Shown one piece after another: positions 1 through 11,643 of a DNA stretch of 64,000 bases. Both the position numbers and the translations under genes were made by a program. This DNA comes from Fusarium oxysporum f. sp. lycopersici 4287 (lineage: Eukaryota > Ascomycota > Sordariomycetes > Hypocreales > Nectriaceae): NCBI RefSeq assembly GCF_000149955.1, contig NC_030997.1, positions 372,001 to 436,000 of the forward strand. Reading direction: 5' to 3'. The first letter of the stretch is position 1. Each line of letters starts with the position of its first letter. The notes beneath the pieces are model-generated. The model was not told the DNA's origin. It saw only the letters and a program-made list of their open reading frames with translations, and made no database searches.

Positions 1-1256
1 ACTGGCTCTGAGACATCAACGCTTGAGACCTCGACTACCACAGTTGAATCTACAGCAACGGCCCCCAACTTTACCAGTACCAGCCAAGTTTCAACAGAGA
101 CAGATGATTGCGATGACGAAACCACTACTCAGTCCACTTCTACAACGGCGCACGGTTTCACAACAACATCCGAGTCAAGCTCTATCGCAACCCAATCAGA
201 GTCTACCCTGGCCTCCGTCTCCTCCACCGCTCCATCTCAGAGCACTAGAGCAACCCAGCCTGCCGCATCAACATCTGAGTTGAGCTCATCCGCCAGCCAA
301 AGCGAACCAGCCTCTTCATTGGCTACGGACGTTGGCTCTAAGACGACATCAAAGGGTGAATCTACTACCACCAAGACCACCAAGGCCATCGAGACAACCA
401 AGTCTACCGAGACAACCGAGGCTACCGAGACCATCGAGACTACCGAGAACCAGTTGCCGACCTCTCTCACTACTCCCGTCTCCATCCCTATCTATACCAA
501 GGCTTTCTCTTACACCAAGGTTATCCCTACCGAGACAGTAACAACTGTTACATACGTTACTGTCTGCTCAACCAATCCTGCATCTCTGACCACCACTTAC
601 GTCCCTGTGACCATCACTTATGAGCCTTGCGGATGTGATCATCAGACTTATCCACCAGTGGAGATGACTACAACTACCCTGTCATGCCATGCCTGTGGCT
701 CTAACGGGGAGGACTTCGTTACCCTGACGATGCCCGCGGCTGCTTGCGAAAGCCCAAGCGGAAGCCACGGATAATCGACCGGCCATAACGGTTATGTGAA
801 CCCTCAGCCAACACCAGGATCACACAGCGACTTGTACCCAGGTCATGAAAATGGGCATTCATCTGTCCCCAGCCAGACACAAGGCAAGCCTCAGCCAGGA
901 TGTGAGAATGGGAAGCCTTCTGTTTCGATTCATGGCTCACCAGAGCCCACCCACAACAATGGAACCTACCATCCTCCTGCTCAGCCAACTGTCTCCACAT
1001 CGCAACCCGGTACCGCAGTAATTCCTTCAGCGTCAGCACCTAACAACAAGGGTAAGAGGCCGCCCCAACGACTCTTGCCACTGAAGCAGTAGTTACCGGC
1101 GAGGGACAGGCAGCCAAGTCGACAGATGGTCTGTATCCTTCTCAGCCCGTAGAGGCACCATCCACACCGGTTATTGCTTCAGGCGCCAACAGACACCAGC
1201 TCGTGGCTTGGACCTGGATGGCTGGGATCATCGGCTTGGTGATGGTTTTTGAGTAA
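1..1256 (+). pseudogene. Ser/Thr-rich GPI-anchored cell-surface protein, 5' truncated and disrupted
   Basis: Frame 1 is open from the first base, so the start and signal peptide lie outside the window. The first ~190 codons are a Ser/Thr/Glu-rich, mucin-like stalk, followed by a Cys-containing module with the segments TVTYVTVCSTNPASL and CGCDHQTYPP, a style common in fungal GPI cell-wall proteins. An in-frame TAA at 772-774 interrupts the protein, but the same frame continues with matching low-complexity sequence (HGSPEPTHNNG). Near 1052 the frame changes; either a 1-nt indel or a 38-nt GTAAGA...CAG intron (1052-1089) restores it. The tail then shows a small-residue cleavage region (ASGAN) and a hydrophobic end, WMAGIIGLVMVFE, as expected for GPI attachment. 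I read it as a nonsense-mutated surface protein; a sequence error at 772 is possible. Confidence 0.6.
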
Positions 1257-1639
1257 TGTGCACGAGTTGCATAACTGAAGCACATATATATTATTCTTCT
1301 TGTATATATTGGTATTAAGTAACATACTAGATATAGATGTTAAATCCTTAGCTCTATTTGTTATGCAAATAGCAAAGCATAGTCTCGCGAGTATATATGC
1401 CATTTTAGGCATACTAAATAGTGCTTGATCCCAACATTAATCCCATATCTGGCGCCCCTAGGAAATGACAGAAAACTGCAGCCTTTCGTTTCTAAGCGAC
1501 GGAAGACTTCTCTCTGAGTAACTTATTGTCGTTCCCTAAGGCGAGGTTGAACTTGGCTAATTACCTTTTGCACTTGGGATCGAGATTACAGGCCTTCTGA
1601 TACCCAAGAACTACCTATAGGTCGAGACTTGTACTTGTT
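1257..1639. other. intergenic, 3' ends of convergent genes
   Basis: This 383-nt stretch lies between two convergent genes. It is AT-rich just after the surface-protein gene (tandem TATATA-like runs around 1285-1400) and should hold both 3' UTRs. I see no gene in it. Confidence 0.6.
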
Positions 1640-3668
1640 CTAGTCGGTGTATCCTCCTACCTCATCCAAGAACTTGTAGTATCTCGGCCCTTTGGAGATC
1701 CTCCATCTCTTACCAAACAGGACCAGAGGAATAGCGGCAAGAACCGACATTAATACCATGATACCAAAGCAGGTCATGGTCCAACCATAGCCAGCGGCTT
1801 CAATGCAGGACGATGAAGATCATGATCCATAGCGACGGGTTGATGTCGGTCCAGAACTCGAACAACACACAGATGGCCAGATATCTGGGATTGTCAGTCT
1901 TATTCCTGACATGGAATGGGCTACAAAACTTACTCCAGGGAAACAGTCCATTGCATATGCAGTAGCAATCGTGCAAGCTCCCACCTGATGTGAGATCATC
2001 GCGCCGATACCGATGGCGATGGTGATCCAATGCGCTTCCGTCTGAGCACCCCAACCATAGAGCATGTACCCAACGGCAGCGAAGACTAAGCAAGGAACGA
2101 GAGTATAGAGTCGCATCTCAGGTTCTTTGACACCGCCATTTCGTCGCGCCAGAGCAATAACAACTTGGTCGCTCAGTACACCGATGCTCCAACCGATTAT
2201 GTCTCCCACCAAAGCGGCGAAGAAGACAAGACCGGTATTGGTGGTACTGAAGTTGTAGGGCGGTTCCGTCAGGATCTCGGAGATGGTGTTGAAGGAAACA
2301 ATACCGGCAGTGGCCCCGAAGGCATAGATGAACGCGGCCTAGGTTTGTTGATCAGTGAAGGACAGTAGCGACTTGACGGAAACACTTACGATGACAACGT
2401 TGGGAAAGCCCCAGAGAAAGAAAGGACGGCGGAAGTATTGCCAGAAAGTTGTTTTGTTCTGAGGATACCTCACCCACGGCTTCAATATCTGCCTGTAAGA
2501 TCGCTTGGGAAAGTCATCGACAATACCGTTTGTCTGACTCGGAACTGCCCTGAGCTCCAGCTTCTTTCCCACAGTAGATTTCTCCGCTGTCTCTTCATCC
2601 TTGTGAGAGGGAAGAGGGGCCGACTGCAATCCAGCAAATAGGAAACGAGGGAATAGTGTCTCCTCGAAAGAAAAGGTGAAGGCAATCAATACAAACGCGA
2701 ATATGAAGCCAACTATGTTCTGTGACCATCTCCATCCGACGGTGTCGGACATGCTGCCACCAGAGATAAGACCTAGGCTGTCATGAGGTCAGTATAATGT
2801 CCCCACAGATGTTAATCACGGCTGGTCTTACATAGAGCCAAGCTGCTGAGCAAAGAGATAAACCGAGAGCATGCGACCACGCTCATGAACAAAGAACATG
2901 TCGAAGATCTACACATCAAGTTAGCGATCTTGTGAGAGCTTGTAATCGGTCAGGTACCTACAGTAAGTTGAATGATGGCTTGATACGCAGATGTCCCGAT
3001 TCCGTTTACGATCATGTTGAGCATCCATTGGACTGTTCCCTCAATGGCAGCGAGCCAAAAGCCGGTGGCGAGACAGAGACATGTTGTTGCAAGGAAGACT
3101 AGCTTCCGGCCTAGGATGTTGGCAGTGGGCATCCACCAAATGTTGACGAAGCCCTTGATCAGGTGAGTAGCGTGGAATGAACGGGGGGTAAAGCTAACAT
3201 ACCAGTAAGAGATAATTCAAAGCGCTACCGCCGTTCATGTTTGTCAAAGAGACGCCTGTGTCTCTACTAACAGTAGTCCAAGCCGCTATTATCGTATCAA
3301 TATCGATGAATGCAGAGAGGTTCCCAAGACTAACCTCCAAGAGTGTTTTCACCGAAGGAAAAGGCGCAAGCGTAAAGGGCGACGAGGAGCAGCTGGTAGT
3401 ACTTCTTTCGCTTCGACCATGTCTACAGACACATTAGATGATGCGTGAAAAGCAGTGGCTCGTCTGGACGTACGAGTGGGTCGCTTCCGCAGCTGGTTGG
3501 CTGCGGAATGAGAACGATGTCAGATTGTTCAACATGATCGCTGTTCTGCAACTTGTGGTTTACTGCGGGTTTTGTTAGGTATTGTCAAGACTGAAGTGCA
3601 TGTGATTACATACCGTCAATGAGTTGTTCCGTTCCTGGAACCGCCTCCCGATCGATCTGCATAGCCAT
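1640..3668 (-). CDS. MFS transporter, DHA1 (drug:H+ antiporter) type, nine exons, last exon out of frame
   Basis: This is a polytopic plasma-membrane transporter. Exons on the minus strand are 3614-3668, 3474-3562, 3335-3422, 3203-3285, 2962-3153, 2832-2908, 2390-2777, 1934-2338 and 1640-1884. All introns have GT-AG ends, and phases agree through exon 8 (459 codons). The N-terminus carries PQPTSCGSDPL before TM1, a hallmark of fungal DHA1/HOL1-like permeases, and GFVNIWWMPTANILGRK covers TM2 and motif A. Exon 9 is 245 nt where a multiple of three is needed. Read in phase it reaches a stop about 37 codons in (after KPLAMVGP). The expected C-terminal helix (GYGWTMTCFG through LVLFGKRW, ending DEVGGYTD at 1640) is intact in another frame. 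The gene is therefore either recently broken or misassembled in about 1800-1884. The substrate is unknown. Confidence 0.75.
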
Positions 3669-4689
3669 GATTAAGAATCCGGTGTGCTGATAGTCTCTGG
3701 TGGCTTGTTGATGAAAACGAAGTAAAGGTGCCAAGAGGGTGATTTATATGCTTCAGCGCTGGTATCTGTTGGTTGCAATCTCCGGATGATTCATTCCGAG
3801 ATGGCTTATCAGTTGGTTGTTTGTTGATACCAGCTCGAATACGATCCTGAAGGTCCAAGCGACGGGGTCGATCGCCTGATAACAGCCACATCTTATAGTC
3901 GCCGAAAAGCGCCTATCTGAAATCTGGGGTAGCGACTAGTAGTGATAAAGGGCATGTTAATCTCCATCCTTACCCCGGATTTACAATGGAGCCTGATCCG
4001 TCGGGATTCACTAGTCTTTCATGAGCGTAGTCCGTTTGCGAGATGGCCATTGTCACGTAATAGCGCGGTGGAGAATGTGAAAAGATTCAGATATTCGGAT
4101 AGCGGATTGGGAAATTTGCATTTTACCTTCTAAAAGTGGTAAGATCGAGGCCAATCTCAACATGATGTTGGTATCGCTCATGACGGAATATCGATGTCAG
4201 GCGATTGTTGATAACCTGCCCCGCGCTCGGCTGGACCTTCCCTGCGCTAAGCCATGTCTCGATAGCTATCTTAAGTAGCTTATCAGAGGCATCTTTAGTG
4301 GATTGTCGATCGGAAGACGTCAACTTTCCTTTCGGTTTCACGCAGATGATGTTTGATTCCAAAGATTACGTGCGTCGAAGGCAAAGGTTTGCCCTCAGTA
4401 ACAATCCCAGCTCTAATCAAAGAAAAGTGGAACGTTCATGGCGCAAAAGTTTCAATCATGCACCGGATCTGAGAGGGGAAAGGGAGTGACAGTAAGCTTG
4501 GATAGATAGCACAAGATATCATATTATATACTATGAAGATGGTAATCATTGGTCCGAAGCACAAGACCAGGTAGATGACTACTGGTTTGTCATGATAGTC
4601 ATGGGCTCCGAACCCCCCGTTCTTGAGAGAAGTCGAAAGAAAGCAATGTGATTTTAAGACATCGTCATTTGAGAATGAGTGTTTGAGAC
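3669..4689. other. intergenic, 1.0 kb
   Basis: This stretch is upstream of the MFS gene and downstream of the LysM gene. Only short ORFs without recognisable composition or splice continuation are present. It presumably holds the MFS promoter and the LysM 3' UTR; I see no supported gene. Confidence 0.5.
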
Positions 4690-5400
4690 TTAGCATTTGC
4701 CCTTCTCGAGATAAGTTCTATAGAATGTTAGTATAATCTCACATTTGCAGATATCAGTGGGGGAGACTTACTCTGTGTGCCAGCTCTTGACCCGTCCCTG
4801 ACCTCCGTCGGTGCACTTAGAGATGGGAAGAAGGAGGTTTCTCTGACACTCCTTGGAAGGAAGACCTTGTCGAACTCCCCACTCATTGTAGATCTCAAAG
4901 ATGAACTTGCCATCACCCGAGGGCGCATCAACACACTTGGTCCTCTTCTCACCAATGTTGTAAACCCCTTGAGCGCCGTTGCTGCACCACTCGGTGGCAG
5001 CCTTCGCAGCAGCAACCTTGTTACTTCCCCAAGGAAGAATATCCTCATTGACATAGCAAGCAGCGGTCTCAGGGTACTCAAAGCCAATGGTGCGGACGCA
5101 AACGTTGGCATCGGCCCAGAGGCTGAGGCAGTCCTTGCCAACGGTGGGGTTCCATTCCTTGAACTGGTCAAAGGAGATGCCGAATTGGGCGGAGATGATG
5201 AGGCAGTTGTCGCCAGGCTTGACGTAGTAGAAGGCGTCGCAGTCGTCGACCATGCCGGGCTGGATGGGGAGGGGAGTGGTGATGCCGTTGTCGCCCTTGA
5301 TGGACTCAATGGCTGTGGCCTTCTTGGCTGTAGCGCTGGGACCGGCTGCGAGGACACCTGCGCTAGTGGAGAGAAGGGTTGTGATGGTAGAGAACTTCAT
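4690..5400 (-). CDS. secreted LysM-domain protein (218 aa)
   Basis: The product is a small secreted protein with one LysM carbohydrate-binding module. Exon 1 is 4772-5400 and exon 2 is 4690-4717, separated by a 54-nt GTAAGT...TAG intron; the spliced end reads HTETYLEKGKC. I chose the ATG at 5400 because it opens a signal peptide (MKFSTITTLLSTSAGVLAA); an upstream in-frame ATG at 5484 would bury it. The LysM at about residues 57-105 shows YYVKPGDNCLIIS, a WNPTVG turn and a final V-CVRT. A Cys-rich tail of about 100 residues follows (AACYVNEDILPWG, then CTDGGQGRVKSWH). LysM domains bind chitin or N-acetylglucosamine oligomers, and single-LysM secreted proteins in plant-associated fungi can mask chitin. 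An effector role here is an inference. Confidence 0.88.
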
Positions 5401-6191
5401 TTTGACGGTGAAGTTGGTGATATTGAACTCTTCGTATGATTGTTGTCTAAATGGCTGATTGAGCTTGAGAGATTGTCTATTCACGGAAATCTCTCTGCTT
5501 TATATAGATTTTCATCATGAGTATTATCCTCCGATTCAACCTCGCCAAGCAAAAGATATTTCTCAAAAACTATACCCATCCCATTCTCACAGCACTAATG
5601 CAGGGCAAATTAGGCTGCTGCCGCCCGCGCCGACAAAAAGTCCCCTGAAAATCACATTCTCACCAATAACGACCATCGCCAAGGTTGGGTTGGTTCGTTT
5701 GTAGAAGTAACCGAACGTCTTGGCATGAGGCGCGGAGCGGCACAGGTGGATCGGATAAATATTTCCGCTTCCCGAATGACTCGAAAAGTCGTATCATTAG
5801 AGCCCTATGAGGCCTAAGGCTGACGCCGAGGGTCCGGAGAATTCTTTCACGACGTGGAGAGTTGAAGTGTTTTTTGCGGTGTGAAAAGAATGGTGCTACT
5901 GTTGTGACCCCACTAGGGTCGGAGATTTCCTGGTTGGGAAGGCAGTGCGAGTTTTTCTTGGTATGCTACGTTGTATCGGAAGTAAGCTTCTATTCAACCG
6001 CAGACTAGTTGATGAAGAATGATCCTCAGAGCTGCATTTAACCTTGTATTGAATAGATATATAATGGCACTTATGGACCCTGAGCCAATAAGACGATACA
6101 CGTGTGTCGCCAGCGTAAGATCGTAACTTTCAACATTCGGTCAGTCGTTGGTCGTGGAAGCCCACGATACGAGTAAATGTTACCGTGCCGC
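5401..6191. other. intergenic, LysM promoter and permease 3' end
   Basis: This 791-nt stretch is upstream of the LysM gene. A TATATA-like sequence sits about 100 nt upstream of its ATG (near 5500). No gene with coding-like structure is visible. Confidence 0.5.
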
Positions 6192-7945
6192 CTAATCCTC
6201 CTTCACGGTCTCTGAACTTCGAAGAGCATGGTATTCAGCCGTCGGGCGAGTGCTCTCCAACGTCTGAACAGCCGCCATTCGTCGAGCGTTCAGAAGATCA
6301 ATATTGATTTGAGGCCCTGTGAAGGTTCCCTTTTTGGTTGTGAACCAGAGGGCTATGACAAATGCTACCAATCCGGTGAAGACGACGGAGACATAGCTCA
6401 TGTTCTCAGGCGTGACAGGCACGGTAGTCGGGAAACAGTACAGGATATCGAGAAATACTACCCATGCGACTGAGATGCCGTTGATGGCAGCGCCGTATCT
6501 ACCGAGACTGAAGTACCGAAGTGGCAAGACACGATCACGCCCTCGGTAAAGGAGAACAGCTTGGGGAATGACGCAGGAAGTTTGGAGAAAGATAATGGCC
6601 GCGCTGACCATGGCAGAAAATGCGGTTGAAGAACCAAGGAAAATGAGACCGTATAGCTAGAAGAAAGGGTGAGTGAGACCAAAAAGACATAGTTGGCAGG
6701 TATATACTAACAGTAATGAAAACAGCAGAAAGAAGGAGTGCGTTGACGGGAACTTGGAACCTTGAATGAACGCGGCCCCAAAACTGTGAGTATGGCAAGG
6801 CACCGTCACGCGAAACGGCCCAGAGCGTACGTGACGAAGTTGTCGCTATAGAGTTAGCACCGACTTTGTCATGACAGGTAGTCTTACCATTGGCGACCAG
6901 ATTAGCGAAGAAACAAAAGGCGAACAGCGACATCAGCACTGACGCGGCGGGCCGAGAGCCAGTTCCTTGATAGTATATCTCAAACAGTGGCAACCCAGTT
7001 GTAGTGTTGAGTACGGCTGGAATATCAGAGATCGCATACATGAGAGACGTTGCAAAAGGGAATGCGGTTAGTAAACCCATGAGCAACGGATATATCATGA
7101 CCTTTGGTACATTCTTGGCTGGGTTGGGTATCTCTTCACAGAGATGAGCACCGCAATCACTTCCTAGAAATGCATAAACAGCATTACCAACGGCCAACAT
7201 GAATGCGAAACCGTCACTGGACCAGCCAGTCCGGTTGGTAGTATCGGTGAAGATGAACTCGGCTGACGCATGATCCTTCGTTACGACAAAGAGTGTTATC
7301 GTAGTCGCGCTGAGAGTTAGGACCGATAAGATAAAGACCATCTTGTTGAAGAGAGGAATCCACTGCGCCGTGAAGATATTGGCGGCTGTGGCGATCCAAA
7401 TGAGAGCGACGTATATCAAATATTGATGCCATCGCTTTTGATCCCAGTCTGGATGCCATGCGCCGACGATATCGAGGATCATAGATGAGACGAAGTTGGA
7501 GACTGAGCTTGAGGCAAGCCACCAACCGATAACACTCATCCAGCCGTTTCTGTCAAATAAGTCACCTTCTCAATGTTGTCTAGTTAACATTTGGCACTGA
7601 CAGATATGATGCGAAAGGTTTGTAGTCGTCCCGCGCAACCATAAAGGACCAATAGTACTGCGCCCCGGCAACAGGATACGCCGATGCAAGTTCCGCCATC
7701 CCCAACGAGACAATAGTAGTCATTACGCCAGCGATAGGTAACGACCATAAGGTCCCTGCGGAAGATGCCTCAGTCAAGCTGATTCCGATTGAAGATCCGG
7801 TTCCGAGCCATGTACAGGTTAAAGTAAACGATAAAGCGCCGAGGGACCAAAGCGAGAAGCGTCGCGGCATGGCCTGGGCGTAGCCAGCGGCTTCTAGCTC
7901 GAGAGCATCGTCATTGCTGGCCGTGCTAGAGGAGGCACGCGACAT
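6192..7945 (-). CDS. APC-superfamily amino-acid/GABA/choline permease (534 aa)
   Basis: This is a plasma-membrane permease with about 12 predicted helices. Exons are 7602-7945, 6888-7549, 6712-6845 and 6192-6656; all three introns have GT-AG ends and the phases close to 534 codons plus stop. Family signatures include the N-terminal WLGTGSSIGISL glycine-rich TM1, ELASAYPVAGAQYYW at TM2-3, GSDCGAHLCEEIPNPAKNVP in the loop after TM6, and SRTLWAVSRDGALPYSQFWG at TM8. These place it in the fungal GABA permease/choline transporter group (Uga4/Hnm1-like). Substrate cannot be assigned from sequence alone. Length is normal for the family and I see no break. Confidence 0.9.
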
Positions 7946-8464
7946 TTTGGCGCGTTCGTGATACGAGGGACAAGGGATGCTAAGCCGTCGGGTGAAAACT
8001 CGGCGATGGTCGCTACGTCGAGAAAACTGCTATCAACAAGGTTTGCACGACAAGCCAAACTGCAACAGTGACACCTCAAGCCGCTTGATGTAAAAATGAA
8101 GGATCGCGATACAGCGCGGGAAAGAAAATGAAAACTGGCAGATCTGAACCCCCTCATTCTGATGCGCTGTCGATCACGGGGCGATGTCTCACTTGAGTTG
8201 CACAGAGTGTCTGACAACGCCCAATGAGACAATCAGGAGGCGTTGAGTTGTGCAGAGAGATAAGAGATTAGAAATTATGCTTATGTGCAGCTTTAGGAAA
8301 CTTTTCATAAGCAAGTCTCTCAGCTCGTGTGACGTAGCCAATGATTTAGCTTTCATAAAGACTCGTGTATTCAGCGAAAGAGAATCTAGGCCTCCAATCA
8401 TGCAATATTTCATCAATAAACAAGGTCGATCAACAAAGACTAATCTCAAAATAAAGACGGCAGC
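7946..8464. other. intergenic, 519 nt
   Basis: This stretch lies upstream of the permease and at the 3' side of the next minus-strand gene. Only short unsupported ORFs are present. I see nothing else. Confidence 0.5.
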
Positions 8465-9405
8465 TTAATACGGATGGTAGCCTCCCCCAGGATATCCAAT
8501 CCAGCCACGCAAAAGACCGTTCAGAATCGGGAAAATGGTAGATATAGCAGATACAGTTCCGATAGCCGACCCAGAAATACAGAAGTCTCCATTCATGACA
8601 GCATAGTCAAAGCCTATTAACCTCATTAGCTTTCAGTCGCATGAGCGTCGTTGGTAGTCTTACCGATCCAGAGAACCCAAGCAGACACGAATGCCCCCGT
8701 GCAAGGGATCATGGCCAATAGGCCGAGACGCCTCTTGAGAAAGCGGCGTTTCCAAAGCATGGAAATACCAACAAACAGAAGTATCGCACCGCATGCGACA
8801 AGGCTGCTTGACCCGCTGCGCAGGAAGAGATCGGCGTCACTATTTGTGCCCACCGAATACGTATCGTACATATCATATGTATCGCAACCATCGGGCATCT
8901 CTCCAAAACCACTGACTCTCAAGAACATGAGCGCACCGGGAAGTGCCAGGACCCCGAGGACACATTCTTGGAAGAGTACATCGGTGGCTGTATCGGTGAG
9001 AGGTTCATAGAAGCAAGCCGATAACATGACAACCACCCACCCAACACGAGGCTTGGTCAAGTAAAACATGATGAGCGGTCCGATGCTGACATTCAGTCCG
9101 GAGGCCTTGACAGCCACGGCGCTGACGACGCATTGTACTACCGTCATTGCAATGGTCGCCAAGGTGTTGTAGGGCGTCCATGATGAGGCATCTTTCGGTG
9201 ACCCGTTAAGATGGTTGTAATCCCAGAACTTCAACTTATTTCTTGCTTTGCGATTACCGAGAGTAAGATGGGTGACTATAGCCGAGAGATGATTGACAAT
9301 AAAGGGTAGGAGTATGAGAATAGTGGCATTACAGTCTTTGCGGGGGAGGGAGCTGAGTCCCGTCGGGACTTGACAATTAGGTGCATTTTTATCGCCGTAA
9401 ACCAT
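8465..9405 (-). CDS. uncharacterised polytopic membrane protein (296 aa)
   Basis: Exon 1 is 8664-9405 and exon 2 is 8465-8613; a GTAAGA...TAG intron joins WVLWIG to FDYAVMNGDF in phase. The protein has six to eight hydrophobic segments, for example ATILILLPFIVNHLSAIVT, GWVVVMLSACFY, VLGVLALPGALMFL and SLVACGAILLFVGISML. Between two of them lies a short Asp/Tyr-rich loop (CDTYDMYDTYSVG). The C-terminus ends GYPGGGYHPY. It resembles hypothetical multi-TM proteins of Fusarium by composition only; I recognise no domain. It has its own promoter region and no obvious partner. Confidence 0.72.
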
Positions 9406-9935
9406 TTTGACAGTAAGAAATTGGACCTGAGTAACGTTTCACAGATTGCGGCTTTATTGAACAAGTACTTGGATTTAGATCTGTTTATAAGTCGCACGAC
9501 TACAAATACTAATCTATACAGCTCAACATGCTTCCATTCAGCCTTGCGTACAAAACGCCAGTGCATATCGCAGCAGACGATCACTTCTCCCTAAGCGCAA
9601 GGTCTGGACGCAGCCAATATTGACGCCAGTTCGTTTGTAGTTGATGATGATTCGTCGGGTGTTGATAGTAGACATGCCAAGACGCGCCATAGTTACAGGG
9701 GTACGGAGAGCTGAAAATTAGGAGTTGGAGATGTTGCATTCAGCCGCCTCTTAAACTGGTTAAGCATATTCATTGGAGACATTGAGCAGGGGCCTTGTGA
9801 GAGGTGGTAGGTTCTGCTCGGTCTGGATGCTGCTCAGCGTTGCATTGAAGAGATGAGCGATTTAATAGTGGTCTGAACGTGGCAACTTTGATAAAGAACT
9901 TCCAGTGAATCCATGTACCTGGCCGTTAGTCTGCT
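9406..9935. other. intergenic, 530 nt
   Basis: This stretch separates the membrane-protein start from the P450 stop, both on the minus strand. It contains no supported ORF. A C/T-biased promoter-like tract is not obvious. Confidence 0.5.
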
Positions 9936-11643
9936 CTAACTAACATCTCTCACCAAAATCTTAACATCATGTCCCGGTTTCGGAGAGATGATACCCAGCG
10001 TCGGCGCTTTATCATTCGCTTCCGGAAAAGGCTGACCCTCACAACCCCCAATAATCTCAATGTCATATCGCGTGACAAGGATCGCAAGATACACTAGAGC
10101 CATTTGCCGCGCCAAAAGCTTTCCGGGACAAAACGTCGTACCTCCGCCGAATGGCTTATACGTTCTCGCCGAGTGTAACTTCGGGTTGTCAACGAACTTG
10201 TCGATATCAAAGTTTTCCGCGTTTTCGCCCCAGTATTTTTTATTGAGATGGAGTTGGCGATAAGGCATCATTACATCATTCCCGGCTTTGAGCTGGAAGC
10301 CAGCGATTGTTGTGTCTTGGACGACGCGCCGGAAGCTGGATGAGCCGCTGTGGAGTCGCATCGCCTCGTAATATGTCGCGTTGAGCTTTGGACATTCTTT
10401 GAGGTATTCTATTTCTGGTTGGTGGTGAATACCATTCTTGAAAGCTGGTGCGACCTCACTTTTGATATCCTCCTTGAGATTAGGGGTGTAAAGAGTTCGA
10501 ACCAGAAGCCAGAACGCAAGAACAGATGGGTTTCCATTGATGCTTCACAGTGTTAGTTTGAGTTGCGCTATAGTACCATTGACTTACGCCCAGTATAGCT
10601 TGAACAGAACAGCAGCAATATCCCGATCGCTTATCCCGTGTTTTCGCATCTCATCCTCAGCCTTTATCACAAACGGAGCCGCATCTCCTCTTTGGTCCTG
10701 CGGCATCTTGAAGTACCTTTCAAGACCATCGATTGCAGAGTCTCTCGAGTCGTAAGCTGTTCTCGATAGGAATCTCGGGTATTTATACAAGAGTTTCCAG
10801 GTCTGACGATTGAATCTGCGAAAGTGGTCGACAAGTCCAGGCGACTTCTCGAAGAGAGCATTTCCGAAGAAGCTCTTTGTGGAAGCCTTGACGATAATGT
10901 CACTTGTCCACTTGAGCATGTCATGCTCACTGCTCTTACCCGTTGTGAAAGGGCTCCCCTGTTGCAAAACGCTGTCGAGCTCTAATAAGACTTCGCTGTA
11001 GAACTTTCGGGATGAAGTTTGAGTCATATCTGCTCGTATCCAAGATCGAAGAGAATTTGGGACCGATAAGGATGTCTCGCTGAGAGTAGTTCCCCATAGG
11101 ATATCTCTGGCCTTTTTGGAGACTGAGACATATTCCATGAACTGGTCGATGTAGGCGTCAAATTGTAGCTCTTTCGTTTTCTGGTGAGTCTCGGCAATAT
11201 CGTGAGGGTCAAGAATTACGTATGTGCGGCGACCTCCAATTAAAACACTGAAGGGTTGCGCAGGGATCCGAAAATATGATCTTGATGGTAATGAGCACTA
11301 CCGTTATAGACAACCCCGTAAGTACTAACCTTGCAGCCACCAACAGCTTCTCAACATCTATGAAAAATGAAATATTTTGGCCAATACCTGCAAGTCCGGG
11401 TTAGATGTTTGGCTGGTACGGTGGCATGCTCTTACCAGGGATCCAATATGGCAGCATCGGAGGCTCCAGTTGAGAGTTCCATAGCGCGCCGATTCTCAAC
11501 AAATACAGCCAAGCAACATATGCAACCAAACAAGTCCCCAAGACACGGAACAAGATCTGATAGTGCAGAGTGAAAACCGGACCCTCGGTGTCCACAACCC
11601 CGATAGTGGCATTTACGCCTGGCGTGACAGTTATCGCACTCAT
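9936..11643 (-). CDS. cytochrome P450 monooxygenase (510 aa, CYP7/CYP8-like group)
   Basis: This is a membrane-anchored haem-thiolate oxygenase of the endoplasmic reticulum. Exons are 11436-11643, 11330-11387, 10588-11247 and 9936-10542; phases are consistent and give 510 residues. An N-terminal anchor (ILFRVLGTCLVAYVAWLYLL) is followed by a Pro-rich hinge (PPMLPYWIPG). The K-helix ExxR is EAMR at 368-371, and the haem loop is FGGGTTFCPG with Cys447 as the thiolate ligand. The loop lacks the usual Arg two before Cys, and the I-helix region reads WAINGNPSVLAFW in place of AGxDT. Both traits fit the fungal branch near CYP7/CYP8 rather than decay. The substrate is unknown, and no biosynthetic backbone gene is adjacent. 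Confidence 0.9.

Noticed and set aside
4777..5439. 220-codon plus-strand ORF opposite the LysM gene
   Set aside because: It is a shadow; the minus strand has a signal peptide, a LysM motif and a clean intron.
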